This document shows positions 1 through 10,189 of a stretch of 64,000 bases of DNA, piece after piece (position 1 is the stretch's first letter; each line of letters opens with the position of its first letter). The stretch spans positions 1 through 64,000 of the forward strand of contig JAADVB010000087.1 of NCBI GenBank assembly GCA_023334545.1. Reading direction: 5' to 3'. Origin of the DNA: Salisapilia sapeloensis. Its lineage: Eukaryota > Oomycota > Peronosporomycetes > Peronosporales > Salisapiliaceae. Position numbers and translations under genes: made by a program. Below the pieces are notes generated by a model, which saw only the letters and a list, made by a program, of their open reading frames with translations, ran no database searches and had not been told where the DNA came from.

Positions 1-479
1 AGGTGTCTGATTGCCAAATAATTGCCGATAACTTCTAAAACAGTCGGAAGTTTTATTTCGAGCGCTCATGAATCAGTCAGGCTCCAAATAGGATAAACCA
101 CCTCCGGAGGTGGTTTGTTTTATTTTGGAAATAAGATCAGTAGAGCCGAAAGATAAGAATCTTATTTAAGAAAAATAAGGCACTTTTTGCCAGGTTTGAC
201 ACCCCCTAATATCTATGTTTTAAAGTCGATGATCAGGATGACCTTTTCCTCATCTTCGTCTCCAAAGACAACTCGATGTGTATCCTAAGGATGTGTCAAG
301 GCTAGGTCATATGCTGCTTGGGTTTAAAATTTATGCCATTGCCCCAACTCTTGCTAGCGACTTTTATCTTTGAACTTGAAACACGTCGAATATTAATTTA
401 TAATGAACAATGTATGATTTCATTCATTGTCGAATAGCTATTACATATTCTTACGTCGCCCAACCTCGCGCCGCATAGA
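1..479. other. Gene-free window start
   Basis: No convincing coding region is visible. The stretch is AT-rich. It holds a perfect palindrome (listed separately) and, about 80 bp after it, the motif TTTGACACCCCCTAAT near 195, which recurs in near-identical form around 36423 and 36467. It looks like the remnant of a dispersed repeat. It lies beyond the 3' end of the transporter gene on the minus strand. Confidence 0.5.
95..116. repeat. Perfect 22-bp palindrome
   Basis: The half-site AAACCACCTCC is followed immediately by its exact reverse complement, so the RNA or single strand could form an 11-bp hairpin with no loop. The context CCAAATAG before it and GGTTTG at its end resembles the palindrome at 36295-36314, suggesting a repeat family rather than chance. 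Confidence 0.7.
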
Positions 480-2219
480 CTAGCATCCGCGTCCACCGAC
501 AGCATTGTAGCATTCTGTACTCTGGTTGACGGAAAGGATGTGCATGGCAGTGGTGAGCACAAAGCACAACGCGAATGTAAGCATCATCAAAGTAGCTTTC
601 AATGGTGATTCCCCACCCTCCATCCGCCATTTCTTTGCCTCGACAGAGTCTTTCGGTAGTAAGAACAGAAAGCACATGGAGCCTAGCTGGAAGAGGTAGG
701 CAATAACGAAAACACCCGTCGCTTGAATCCGAACGGCAAAGGTGTCTGTCATGATATCCTGGTTGGAGACTTCAAAAGGCATGTCAATGTACTTAGAAAT
801 GGCCAATCCAGTGGAAGAAGCTAATACTGTCAGTGCAGTGACAACAGCTCCCACCAGACTCTCCATCCCAGGTTCTGCCATCTCTTTCAACACGACCGAG
901 AAGATGATATAGTCCAAGATGGACGGCAGAGCATCCATCACGGGTAGTCCGATCCAGAACCACATACTTCGAACGACATTCCAGATCGTAAAGAGCGTCG
1001 CACCACAGTCGAGGACGAGGATAATGACATTCGCGCCTAGGATCACAATTTTGTAGTTGACGCTCCATCCTTTCTTATTCGCATACCCAAAGGCCAAAAG
1101 CACAACACCAGTTGCTACGAAGCTCACCACGTTGTCATTCAGTGGTTGGACAGTGGCCCAATAGTACGCAATGGGGTTCACTGCGACGGCAGTGATGCCG
1201 CCAAGCACGCCACCAATGAATCGGATGAAGATGATGTACGTTACGGCAGTATTTTGGAGCAAATGCCAAAGTTTCGATACGTTCAGAGCAAAGTGAACAG
1301 TCTCCATGGACACTTCGAGACTGTACAAGACGATGAAAGGCATCAACGCGAGTAAGACGATACCGAGCAATAGCATATTGAAAGTGTACTCAAAGGTAAA
1401 GTCGAACTCGCCACCGTAGTTCCACCCGCTCATAGAGAAGCCCATATACAGGAATGAGAACAGCATAGCGCCGTACCTGTACTTGGTCATCACGGGCATA
1501 AATATTGTGTCTTCTTCTGTTGTCTGCACATGAAAGATGCTGCGACTAATGTCTAACATGACCATATCAGCTGCAACGTCGGCAAAGATGTAACCGATGG
1601 TCGAGATGGACATGAGCAGGACGTATAATGCACCAAAGGAAGGCGCATCCATATTAATGGTTGCCAGCTCCGTGGCATTCATGTCTTCCAGAGCCTTCGC
1701 AACTAGGTCCCTGTCTCTAAAGAAGGGATCTGGCTGTGCATATGAATGGATGCAAATGAGCGGAACGCCCGACATGACCCATCCTATGCCCATGATAGTA
1801 CGTCGCTTGAGTCTGCCCAACACATGCGGCATAGCATAAATGAGCATTTCGACCAAAGGCTTTAACATCCACGGTATAGCGAGCAGCATCCGTGCCGACA
1901 TCGACTGCGTGCCTTCCATATTCAGGTAGTTGTTCAAGAACGGAAAGATGGTAAGCGGCAGAATCGTTGACACGAGTCCCATGGCGACATTGTGAAGTGT
2001 TAAACCAAGCCAGCGCTTATCCCAAGCTTTAACACTGTGACTGGAAGGCGTCTCTTCAGTTAGCAGAGGGCCGCCACTAGGCCGCAGGATGGCTTTCGGA
2101 GTGTCCGTTTCCAGGTAGGTGTCACAGGCCTCCATACCGAGATGTTCATGATGACTTATGCTCGACCGAGAGACTCGATCCAGTATATCCTTGGTACTCG
2201 GGTTCACGAAGCGTAGCAT
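480..2219 (-). CDS. Multi-pass membrane transporter, folate/biopterin-type
   Basis: A single-exon protein of 579 residues. After a hydrophilic N-terminus of about 65 residues come roughly a dozen hydrophobic segments. The stretch IPWMLKPLVEMLIYAMP followed by a basic loop (GRLKRR) resembles the conserved loop of the folate/biopterin transporter branch of the major facilitator superfamily, which is expanded in oomycetes. Substrate is unknown; other members carry folates, pteridines or S-adenosylmethionine. The start is an ATG 26 bp downstream of a strong core promoter match. Family assignment is moderately sure from topology and the one motif; a more general MFS carrier is possible. Confidence 0.7.
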   Translation of the reverse strand: MLRFVNPSTKDILDRVSRSSISHHEHLGMEACDTYLETDTPKAILRPSGGPLLTEETPSSHSVKAWDKRWLGLTLHNVAMGLVSTILPLTIFPFLNNYLNMEGTQSMSARMLLAIPWMLKPLVEMLIYAMPHVLGRLKRRTIMGIGWVMSGVPLICIHSYAQPDPFFRDRDLVAKALEDMNATELATINMDAPSFGALYVLLMSISTIGYIFADVAADMVMLDISRSIFHVQTTEEDTIFMPVMTKYRYGAMLFSFLYMGFSMSGWNYGGEFDFTFEYTFNMLLLGIVLLALMPFIVLYSLEVSMETVHFALNVSKLWHLLQNTAVTYIIFIRFIGGVLGGITAVAVNPIAYYWATVQPLNDNVVSFVATGVVLLAFGYANKKGWSVNYKIVILGANVIILVLDCGATLFTIWNVVRSMWFWIGLPVMDALPSILDYIIFSVVLKEMAEPGMESLVGAVVTALTVLASSTGLAISKYIDMPFEVSNQDIMTDTFAVRIQATGVFVIAYLFQLGSMCFLFLLPKDSVEAKKWRMEGGESPLKATLMMLTFALCFVLTTAMHILSVNQSTECYNAVGGRGC

Positions 2220-2233
2220 GGGTGCGAAACGTG

Positions 2234-2248
2234 AAAAAGGGAAGTGAA
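2234..2248 (-). promoter_or_regulatory. Oomycete initiator/FPR core promoter
   Basis: Read on the minus strand, TTCACTTCCCTTTTT matches every position of the oomycete core pattern YCAYTYYNMWTTT. The predicted transcription start is near 2245, giving a leader of about 26 nt before the transporter ATG at 2219. The consensus is from published oomycete promoter work; the match is seen directly. Confidence 0.6.
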
Positions 2249-2429
2249 TAGAGTACTGATTATGAGGGATGCCAAATGCATGGCAGCTGAACCCATGAGA
2301 TGGGACCGACTTTGTCAGCAGCTACTCTAGTGACAACGCATACAATTTCCAAGTTTCTCTGAGTAGAACTTCGAGTATAGGATGTTCTATATTTCGTAAT
2401 GAACCCGGCAATCGACGACTTGGTACGTT

Positions 2430-4021
2430 TTACACGAGTGGTACTAATCGTGGCAACGGTTGTTTAGTCACAGGAGCATCATCCGAGCGTTCGAGTTTGG
2501 CGTAGTCTTGCATAAGCTGTTGGACGTTGGAATAAGCCTCGACAATGTCTTGTTCACCCATGAACTCGGTATAGTGGTGCAAATGAGCTCTTCGATCATA
2601 CAATCGTTTGAAACGAGCGCACAGGGTACGGAACGTCTCGCGGATACAACAGTTGTTAGACAAACTCAATACAGACGCTGGCTGGTTGATCGGCGGTACG
2701 GAGCACAAGCCGATTTTGAACCCATCTGGGTTCCAGCGTATCATCCGCACCTTGGACTGTAGTCGCTGGATGTTGCTGTTAATATCCGAGATTTCAACGT
2801 CGCCACGCACGAGCAGCCCGCACGCCAAGTACATGCTCGACTGCGGATCCGCCTTGATCAGCTGGTGGTCACTGCATAAACGTTTATTAGCGTGGCGTAT
2901 ACAATATACAACTTGAATCTACTTTTGCATGACGTTCGTGAACATTTGCTGCAGTCGCCGAGGCTGCTTTCGGTTGTCGCTATTGGACAGCAGCGGACTC
3001 ATGCTCGACAGCAAGAATTTAAGTCGTGGAAAAGGGACGAGGTTGGTGGAAATTTCGTTCAGATCGACGTTCAAGGACCCTTCGAAGCGCATGCTACTGG
3101 TGAGATTGGTCAATAGCTTCGCGACGATGGTGTTCATATCTTTGAAGGCAGTTGCATTGTCGTCTTTTCGAGCTGACTTAGCGCAAAGGTCGATGAGCGC
3201 TTCGTTTTCCACTGGGAGTACACAATCGGCATGCTCCGTGAGCTGGTGAAGAGCTAGCATGCTGTTATACGGAGAAGTAATCACGTCGTCGTTTGCGGAT
3301 GGAAAGATGGCAGTGGTGAATCGATATACGTCTGGATAGTGATCTTCCAACAAGCTGAGGATATATGTACCCAAACCTGATCCTGTGTAGAAAAGAAAGA
3401 TCAGACGCCGATACGTCAACAGTCAATAAGAAAAGATACCTGTCCCACCTCCCATGGAATGCAGGAGGAAGAAAGATTGAAGCGAGTCGCATAGCTCAGT
3501 GGCGTGCCGAATCTTATTTAGTAGCTGGTCTCTGTACTGCGGACCGTAGACGCAGTACCCATGTGCCCTTCGTAAAAGCACCGAGATTTTAGAACCCTAT
3601 TCTTATCAGAAATGTAGTAGACGTGTACCAATTGTTGCCTGCTCCAGATACATCCGTTAGGAATTGACGTTGCTCAAACAATTCACCTAATGGCCCGGCC
3701 ATCGTCTGTGCTACCGGACCCTCCTCCATGTCCACGAGGATGGCACGAGCTTTTAGGTTTGTGATCGGCGTCTTGCCATGATTGAAAGGCAGGTCCATCG
3801 GCTCGGTGAAACGAGCGTCAACGTTCCTGAAAAAGGTACTCATACTTTCATCAAAGAGTCCATTCGCGGCGTACTACGGCCACACATCGTTAGTGACGAA
3901 AGGTGAAGGGGAACGCATTCGATCTTACGCGAGCATGCTCTTCTAGTGCCGTTTCCCAAAACTGCCGTCCGATCTGGTTGCCGCATTGGCCAATTTGCAG
4001 CGTGATCAGCTCGCGTGGCAT
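2430..4021 (-). CDS. TUBE1: Epsilon-tubulin
   Basis: Five exons on the minus strand: 4021-3929, 3873-3629, 3567-3440, 3382-2923 and 2871-2430, with introns of 55, 61, 57 and 51 bp; the joined frame closes to 455 residues. Tubulin hallmarks are GQCGNQIG near the N-terminus and the GTP-binding signature GGGTGSGLGT, which spans the third intron. Epsilon-specific stretches include [29 protein letters not shown] and NLVPFPRL, and the length is close to the roughly 475 residues of human TUBE1. Epsilon-tubulin localises to centrioles and basal bodies and is needed for triplet microtubules, so it fits a zoospore-forming organism. Start chosen at MPREL, directly before the first beta strand. Confidence 0.93.
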
Positions 4022-4426
4022 CGGCGTTGCATTCACGGGAAAGCGGTGTCGAAAGAAAGTGGTTTTTCTATGTCCTGTGGATACGAAGGGATGCAACCGG
4101 ACCTGCACCTGCTGGCTACAATCGGAAACGCGATTCGTTGATCACATGCCCGACTCGTCGCGAAGAGATACAGCATTTGGTACCCTCCGTACGATCTATC
4201 GCTCCCAGCCTCTGCGGCATACAAACACCAAGTACAGTTCCGTCATCGAGATATTACACTTCATGTCAAGCTGATCTGATAATGCAGCAGATGATCCGAC
4301 CGTGGGACGTTCAGGCGCCCACGTTTATCCTGCGTGGTTGCTCGTTCAAGAGAAGGACGTTGCTCTCTTCTCCCTCAACTACGCTCTTCATTTACGAATT
4401 TGACACTCGTCCCGAAACAAACGGCG
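4022..4426. promoter_or_regulatory. Shared upstream region, epsilon-tubulin and zinc finger
   Basis: This 405-bp gap separates two divergent start codons. I see no gene in it; open frames here are short and have no recognisable features. It contains the initiator element for the zinc finger gene at 4386-4401 and presumably the tubulin promoter. Confidence 0.45.
4386..4401 (+). promoter_or_regulatory. Initiator/FPR-like core promoter
   Basis: CTTCATTTACGAATTT resembles the classical oomycete core GCTCATTYYNCAWTTT: TCATTT, the spacing and the terminal AATTT are kept, with mismatches at four positions. It lies 25 bp before the ATG at 4427 and argues against the longer frame that starts at 4334. 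Confidence 0.5.
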
Positions 4427-5050
4427 ATGGGTTCGAGCAATGCGATGCGACGGCCTCTTCCGATTGAGCCGCTCGTCGAGCGCGAGCCCAAGATGCCACG
4501 CCTAGACCCACGCCATGTGAGCGCCCCTCTCACTCCTCGGCGTCGACCGAGCAAACCTCGTCCCACGACAAAAGCCCGAAGGTTTATCTGCACCGAGCCG
4601 GACTGCGGACGTGGGTTCACTCGCAAGTTTACACTCAGCGAGCACATGAAGACGCATACAGGTGAAAAACCGTACCAATGCCCGACGACAGGCTGTGGAA
4701 AGCGATTCAGCACTTCAGGCAACCTCGCTCGCCACAAAAAGTTACACAATGGCAGTAAAAAAGCCAAATCTGTCTCCTCGACGGAACCTCACAAGCCGGA
4801 AGGCAAGGAGCTAAACTTTAATTCCTTGCTGACTGCCCCGCTAGACAAAATCGACGAGTGCTTCTTCATGGAGGCCCACAGTCCTGATACACCGTATGAT
4901 GTCAGTGACATGTCTGGCGAATGGCTGTCGGACATTAACCTTCAGGAAGATTGGCTGAGTCTCCCAGAGATGCAGCATGTCGGAGAAGACGTCGCTGCTA
5001 GCCTCTTCGACGACATTGTGCAATTCCAACTCATGCAGTTACCTTGTTAG
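4427..5050 (+). CDS. C2H2 zinc finger protein, two fingers
   Basis: A 207-residue intronless protein, probably a DNA-binding transcription factor. Two TFIIIA-type fingers sit at about residues 52-76 and 82-106, each with the C-x4-C spacing (CTEPDC, CPTTGC) followed by H-x3-H, joined by the canonical linker HTGEKPY. The N-terminus is rich in proline and arginine. The C-terminal half is acidic and poor in recognisable domains (DMSGEWLSD, EDWLSLPEM), a composition common in activation domains. It is head-to-head with the epsilon-tubulin gene. The upstream in-frame extension to 4334 was excluded because the core promoter lies inside it. Targets are unknown. Confidence 0.8.
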   Translation: MGSSNAMRRPLPIEPLVEREPKMPRLDPRHVSAPLTPRRRPSKPRPTTKARRFICTEPDCGRGFTRKFTLSEHMKTHTGEKPYQCPTTGCGKRFSTSGNLARHKKLHNGSKKAKSVSSTEPHKPEGKELNFNSLLTAPLDKIDECFFMEAHSPDTPYDVSDMSGEWLSDINLQEDWLSLPEMQHVGEDVAASLFDDIVQFQLMQLPC

Positions 5051-5132
5051 TACGAACGCAGCGTATGTGTAGTGCAGTTTCGTGTAAACAAACATGAAGT
5101 ATCGAGAAATCAAACGAGTTCCATTCTCCTTC

Positions 5133-7844
5133 CTACATGCTCAATTGGACAGTCGTACTGCATCCTCGCTTCAGTAGCTCACTCACCATGTCCTCCCTCT
5201 TCACGCTCACCTCTTCCTTGGCTTCCAACTCTCGCACCTTGACCTCTCCGCTCTTCACTTCGTCCTCTCCGACTGTCACCATGAACGGAATACCAGCGTC
5301 CAGAGCATACGTCCGCTGCTTTCCTAGCGACGGTTTCTCCTGCTGGACAATCTCCGCCGCAATGTTGTTGCTCCACAGTAGACGACAGAGCTCTAGTCGC
5401 GCTGTCATCAAGGATCCACCGGTGGATGCGACGAGCACCTGAGCAGGTGGAGCGCGCTTCTCCTTCTCTGCGTGGGACTGGAGGATACCAAAGATACGCT
5501 CGATGCCCATGCTAATACCGACGCACGGGATCTGCGCACCAGTGGCGGAGAACATGCCGACAAGGTTGTCGTAGCGACCACCGGCACCGATAGATCCTAG
5601 GTTGTGCTCTGGACTGAGAAGTACGAACTCGTAGATGAGACCAGTGTAGTAGTCTAGTCCTCTCGCCAAGCTCAAATCAAACGAAATGAACTCTAGTACA
5701 CCCATCGCCTCCAGGTAGTCGAACAGTCTTCCGAGTTGGTCCATGGCTTCCTTGGCGTCCTTGTTGTCGCCAAAGATGTTCTCCTTGAGCATCTGCGCAT
5801 GCAGCTCCTTCGGACTACCGACTTTGCAGACAAAGGGTTCAATCCGGTCGGCAACTTCCGGAGGGAGGTTCTTGTCCTCCACCATTTCCCGGCGGACTTC
5901 GCTCCAAGGCTCCTTGTCAAGCTTGTCGATGGCACTGCATGTCGTACGAAGCTTGTCTTGCGGAACTCCACAGATAGCCAAGATCGCATCCAACAAGAGA
6001 CGGTGGCTCAACTTGAGTTTAAAAGGTCCGACTTCCGGGAACTGCTGTAGGACTTCCACTCCAACGCTAATGGCCTCAGCGTCTGGAAGCATGCTGGCGT
6101 AGTTGCCGGCAATGTCAAAGTCGCACTGGTAGAACTCACGGAAACGACCTCGGGCCATCTGCGGATTGTCACGACGGTAGACGCGAGCCAAGTGGTAACG
6201 CTTGATGTTGCCTGGGTTGTGCATCGCCATGAATCGCGCGAACGGGACGGTCAGGTCATACCGGAGCGCCAGGAGTTCACCTCCTTGGTCCGCCAAGTCG
6301 TAGATGAGCTTACTGTCTTCGCCGTACTTGCCAGTGAGTGTCTCTTTGAGCTCAAACACAGGCGTTTCGATCTCGACACCTGCGTGACGCTTAAACACCG
6401 ACCGGATCTTGTTGAAGATCTTCTCTCGGAGCGCCATTTGATGCGGTAAAAAGTCCTGGGCGCCCTTGGCGATCTTGGGCTTGCGCCGCTGGCCACCGCT
6501 TCCGAGCTTGACGAACATGTCGTCGAGGAAGGCTGGGAGGCCATCACTGCGAAGGTCGAAGGCGTTCAAAGAAGACGACTGAGATTGCATGTGCGATCGG
6601 AAGGCGGTGGAGCCAGCGCCAAGACCGAGAGAAGCCTTGGAAGAAGGCTTGGCGTTCTGCTTCTCCATCTTCTTCCGTCGCTTTTCCATAACTTTCTCAC
6701 GCTGAGCTTCCGACATGGAAGCGAGCTTTTCGTCCTCTTTCTTGGCGGCAGCTGCAGCTTTCGCAGCTGCTTCCTCCGCACGCTTCTCCTTCTCAGCGAG
6801 CTTTGCTTTCATCGCGGCTTCCTCCTCTTGGAAAGAAGCATTGGCAGTAGCGATTTCTTTCTCGAAAGAAGAACAGACGATCGAGACAAGTTCATGGGCG
6901 CTAGTAGACTCGTTCGTGGCAACTCCTTCCGTGTTGAGAGCTTGAAGACGTTCGCTGCTGGCCTTGAAAAGGACCTGAAGCGCTTCCAACGTGGTTGATA
7001 AAGCCATGTCGATCGGTTGAGTGCTCATGCATGCAGCGTCCGGTCGAGAAAGCAGCGTTTTCATTGGAATACCAGAGTTCATCTCGGTCTCGACCATGGA
7101 AAAGGCCGTGATGATGGCTTCACGAGCAGGGCCGTGCAGCTGCGGCACTGTCGCAGTGATATCGAACGTGTCGGTGGTAGCTTGTGGCGTGCAGAACTTG
7201 GAGCTTTCGACCATGAGTCGCAGGTTGGCTGCTGACGCTTGGATGCCGCGGTGAGGACGGCTGGCGTCGATGAACTCGGCGTCAATGGCAGTCGAGTTGG
7301 CACGCAATGCTTCCAATGTCAAGCCAGAGACGGCGTCTGCAATGGGGAGGAGGCCCTTGGCACCTCCAACAGCGACAGAGGCAGCAGCGAGTCGTCCTAG
7401 AGCTACTTCATGGGTCAATGCGATCTGCTCGTTCTTCGACAGATGCGTCGATGGAAGTGTAACACTCGTCTTCTCATAGCTTCCAAAGGCGAGTGCTACG
7501 AGAGCTTTGCATTCGGCATAGGCGTCCTTCGAATCGGCAGATAAGGCAGGCACAGCGTCTTGGTTCAGAACGTCTGCTAAGAAATTGGCAAAAGCACTCG
7601 TCGATGCTGTAATGGGCAATCGAAGCGCCCGGTGCAATTGCAGGAGAACAATCGCTCGGGCAATGACTGTAGAGTGAGGCGTAGTCGCTATAGGAGCTTC
7701 CACCACGAGCTCAGCACTGTTGTCAGAAGCGGATGTCGCTTGGATCGAGCTGTCAATGACGACGTGGGCGTTGCTAGCAGCGACTGCAAGCAAGTCGCTG
7801 ATAGATAGCTTCCCCGTAGACACTGTAATACGTGCAGATGCCAT
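5133..7844 (-). CDS. Histidyl-tRNA synthetase with lyase-like N-terminal region
   Basis: A 903-residue single-exon protein. From about residue 460 it is a complete class II histidyl-tRNA synthetase: KGAQDFLPHQ, motif 2 around FREFYQCDFD, the histidine-binding LARGLDYYTG and GGRYDNLVG, then the anticodon-binding domain (VLVASTGG to the C-terminus). The first 350 residues are not part of the usual enzyme. LSISDLLAVA near the N-terminus and LTLEAL, followed by an ASRPHRGIQASAANLR segment, resemble histidine/phenylalanine ammonia-lyases, but no Ala-Ser-Gly cofactor triplet is visible. A Lys/Glu/Ala-rich helix joins the halves. The start is the ATG at 7844; a farther in-frame TTG was rejected. Plant cytosolic HisRS also has a long N-terminal extension, from memory. 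Confidence 0.9.
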   Translation of the reverse strand: MASARITVSTGKLSISDLLAVAASNAHVVIDSSIQATSASDNSAELVVEAPIATTPHSTVIARAIVLLQLHRALRLPITASTSAFANFLADVLNQDAVPALSADSKDAYAECKALVALAFGSYEKTSVTLPSTHLSKNEQIALTHEVALGRLAAASVAVGGAKGLLPIADAVSGLTLEALRANSTAIDAEFIDASRPHRGIQASAANLRLMVESSKFCTPQATTDTFDITATVPQLHGPAREAIITAFSMVETEMNSGIPMKTLLSRPDAACMSTQPIDMALSTTLEALQVLFKASSERLQALNTEGVATNESTSAHELVSIVCSSFEKEIATANASFQEEEAAMKAKLAEKEKRAEEAAAKAAAAAKKEDEKLASMSEAQREKVMEKRRKKMEKQNAKPSSKASLGLGAGSTAFRSHMQSQSSSLNAFDLRSDGLPAFLDDMFVKLGSGGQRRKPKIAKGAQDFLPHQMALREKIFNKIRSVFKRHAGVEIETPVFELKETLTGKYGEDSKLIYDLADQGGELLALRYDLTVPFARFMAMHNPGNIKRYHLARVYRRDNPQMARGRFREFYQCDFDIAGNYASMLPDAEAISVGVEVLQQFPEVGPFKLKLSHRLLLDAILAICGVPQDKLRTTCSAIDKLDKEPWSEVRREMVEDKNLPPEVADRIEPFVCKVGSPKELHAQMLKENIFGDNKDAKEAMDQLGRLFDYLEAMGVLEFISFDLSLARGLDYYTGLIYEFVLLSPEHNLGSIGAGGRYDNLVGMFSATGAQIPCVGISMGIERIFGILQSHAEKEKRAPPAQVLVASTGGSLMTARLELCRLLWSNNIAAEIVQQEKPSLGKQRTYALDAGIPFMVTVGEDEVKSGEVKVRELEAKEEVSVKREDMVSELLKRGCSTTVQLSM

Positions 7845-8095
7845 TGTTAAAGTAGGGAGAGATAACAAGTGAGTATGAACGGTGATCTAGGTTGATCAGC
7901 GAGAGAGAGATCTCCTGGTTCTGGAGCGACCGAGCTGTGAGTGGTGTTTTGATGGTACACAGTTTGAAAGTATAGTAAGCTCAAGGTTAATCTACGCTTA
8001 CTTTGTGGATAACGTCATGCCAAATAGAATAGTGTGCCTCTGATGTGCCCTACAACAAATGGTGACATGAAATCACAAAAGGAAAATCGAGGACG

Positions 8096-9708
8096 ATGGC
8101 GAAAGAATTTCAGCTAAAAGTGCTCTATGTGATCTCGTTCTTGGATCTCATGGGCGTGTCGATGATCGTACCATCTTTGGCAACGTATGTCAAATCTTTG
8201 GATGACGGTAGGAGATGCTCTTTTCGTTATATGTGAGCATCAGACCTTTTATATGATCTTTTATACGTTACAGATCCATTTATCTTCGGCGTTATCATGT
8301 CCATGTATGGGTTCATTCAGTTCTTTTCTGCTCCAATTGCAGGAGCCTTGAGCGATGCTTTTGGACGGTATGTGCTGCATTAAGGTGTGTCTCGAATGAT
8401 GCTCATGCATATCCTTGGATAGAAAACGAGTGCTCATCGGCTGTTTTTTGGGCGCATCCGTGGGATATGTGCTTTTAGCAGTGTCCTGGAATGTCTATAT
8501 CGTCGTTCTATCTCGAGTGCCGGCGGCATTATTTAAGCACACTTTAGACATAATTAAGGTCGCCATCACAGACGCAGAAGAACCGTCAAAACGGTTCGTG
8601 CTATACAGTTCTTCTTTTTTCAAGAAATAAATTTTAATGTTTTTCGCAGCTCTGGGGCAATTGGTCGGCTCAATGCTGCAGCCAATACAGGATTTATCAT
8701 CGGCCCAGTCATTGGTGGGTACATCAGTGCCTATCCGAATGGCTTCAACTACACTGCGCTCGTCACGACTGCAATCTTCTTGTTCAATTCGTTCGTTGTG
8801 TCTGTCTTTTATGAAGATATTCCGTCATCACTTTCCTCCGCGCAAAAGCAAGATAAAACCACTGACCTCGTTCATGCTGTCAACTGGGGTCGTGTCCGGC
8901 GTGAATCAATCGAACGAGTTCTGGCGCTAAGACATGTCTTCAAAGAGTCGAAAGCGACACAGACGTTGCTGTTGGCAAAGGTGTTGATGTCAATGGGAGC
9001 CATCTTGTACAGGACTCATTTTTCCGTTCTCTTGGAAGACAAATTTAAAGCAGACGCACAGATGAGAGGATGGGTATTAAGCTACATGGGTATGCTCGGC
9101 GCTATCGGCAGCTTTTCAGTCGGATTCGTTACAACGAATCCTAGAGCAGAATATAGAATGTTGCAGATAGGCAGTATTGTATATGTCGGTACCTTTATGG
9201 CGCTTTCCCACGCAACATCCCTATACGATATCTACGTGCTCCTCGTTCCACAAGTGCTTTCCATCAGGTCATCTATGGTTGTACCATTATAATGTACGGA
9301 TCTATACTAAATGTGCTCTTTGTATAGCTTGATTCGAGCCTGCTCGACGGCATTGCAATCCTCCTTTGTGTCACAAGACCGAATGGGTGCGTTCATGGGA
9401 CTCGCTTCTTCATTGACGGTAAAAAAATTTTTGAAAGTATTGAACTAAGCTCGTTAAACGCATATCGTGAATAGTCTGTTGCTAGAACCATATCTCCGAG
9501 TAAGTTTATTCATAGCACGTAGCTTTTGACTGAAATAGCTCATTACCATTCCTATGTAGTTATGTCTGGCTGGACGTATTTGCTATCAGTGGATGGACCT
9601 GCGTATGGGGCAGCGTTCTTGGCGAGCATTAGTGCATGCTTGTACATCTTTTCACCTCACTTTGCAAGTATCGGGCAAGCTCCGAAGCTGACAAAAGCGA
9701 TGAAGTGA
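8096..9708 (+). CDS. MFSD9: MFSD9-like major facilitator transporter
   Basis: Seven exons: 8096-8207, 8274-8367, 8423-8593, 8650-9267, 9328-9418, 9475-9499 and 9560-9708, with introns of 55-66 bp. The sixth exon has only 25 nt. The frame closes at 419 residues. The opening LYVISFLDLMGVSMIVPSL, the loop SDAFGRKRVL and the segment RVPAALFKHTLDI match the MFSD9 branch of the TetA-like major facilitator family very closely, with FIIGPVIGGY in the second repeat. It is a 12-helix membrane carrier of unknown substrate. The last acceptor could instead be at 9538, which would add seven residues but leave a 39-bp intron. The gene is divergent from the HisRS gene over 251 bp. Confidence 0.85.
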
Positions 9709-10189
9709 AGTCAAATACTAGACAAGTCATTAATTTGCAATCGACATGTTTGATAGAGCACTCTACAAAGCATTCTAAATTCTATTTTACTGGAAGCGCA
9801 TATATTATTAGAGATCAAAAGCAGGTTGCTTTCCGTCGTTAGATATGAAGGCAAAGTTGGTCGCTGTCGATCGTCCAGTTTAGATTTCGGTAGGCGATCG
9901 CTCTTTAGAATCTGAACCGTTCAATCAGACTTTCCTTTGCATGTAATGAAAGTCGGGTAGCGAAACTTCCGATGACTGCATCCACGACTTGAAGCACAGG
10001 AGTAGGCAAACGTCGCCTTATTTTACCCACGTTTATCTGATTAGCGATTGAATCCTTCCTTTGAAGACCCGTCTACACTCATCAGACTTTTCCAGCTCAT
10101 TCATACCACGTATTACGATGTGGCAGCAATGGATCATTTAAATAGTACTGTCTTCACGCACAAAACAAACGTTATGAAAGAAACCATCT
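9709..10189. other. Convergent 3' intergenic region
   Basis: This 481-bp spacer lies between two convergent gene ends and presumably holds both polyadenylation regions. No coding potential, RNA gene or repeat was recognised. Confidence 0.4.

Noticed and set aside
4334-4426. 31-residue N-terminal extension of the zinc finger protein
   Set aside because: The initiator-like element at 4386-4401 is inside this stretch, so the ATG at 4427 is preferred.
7845-7868. HisRS start at an in-frame TTG
   Set aside because: A good ATG follows eight codons later and oomycete nuclear genes rarely use TTG.
9500-9538. Earlier acceptor for the last MFSD9-like intron
   Set aside because: It would make a 39-bp intron, shorter than all others here, and add seven residues absent from the family; the acceptor at 9559 fits better.
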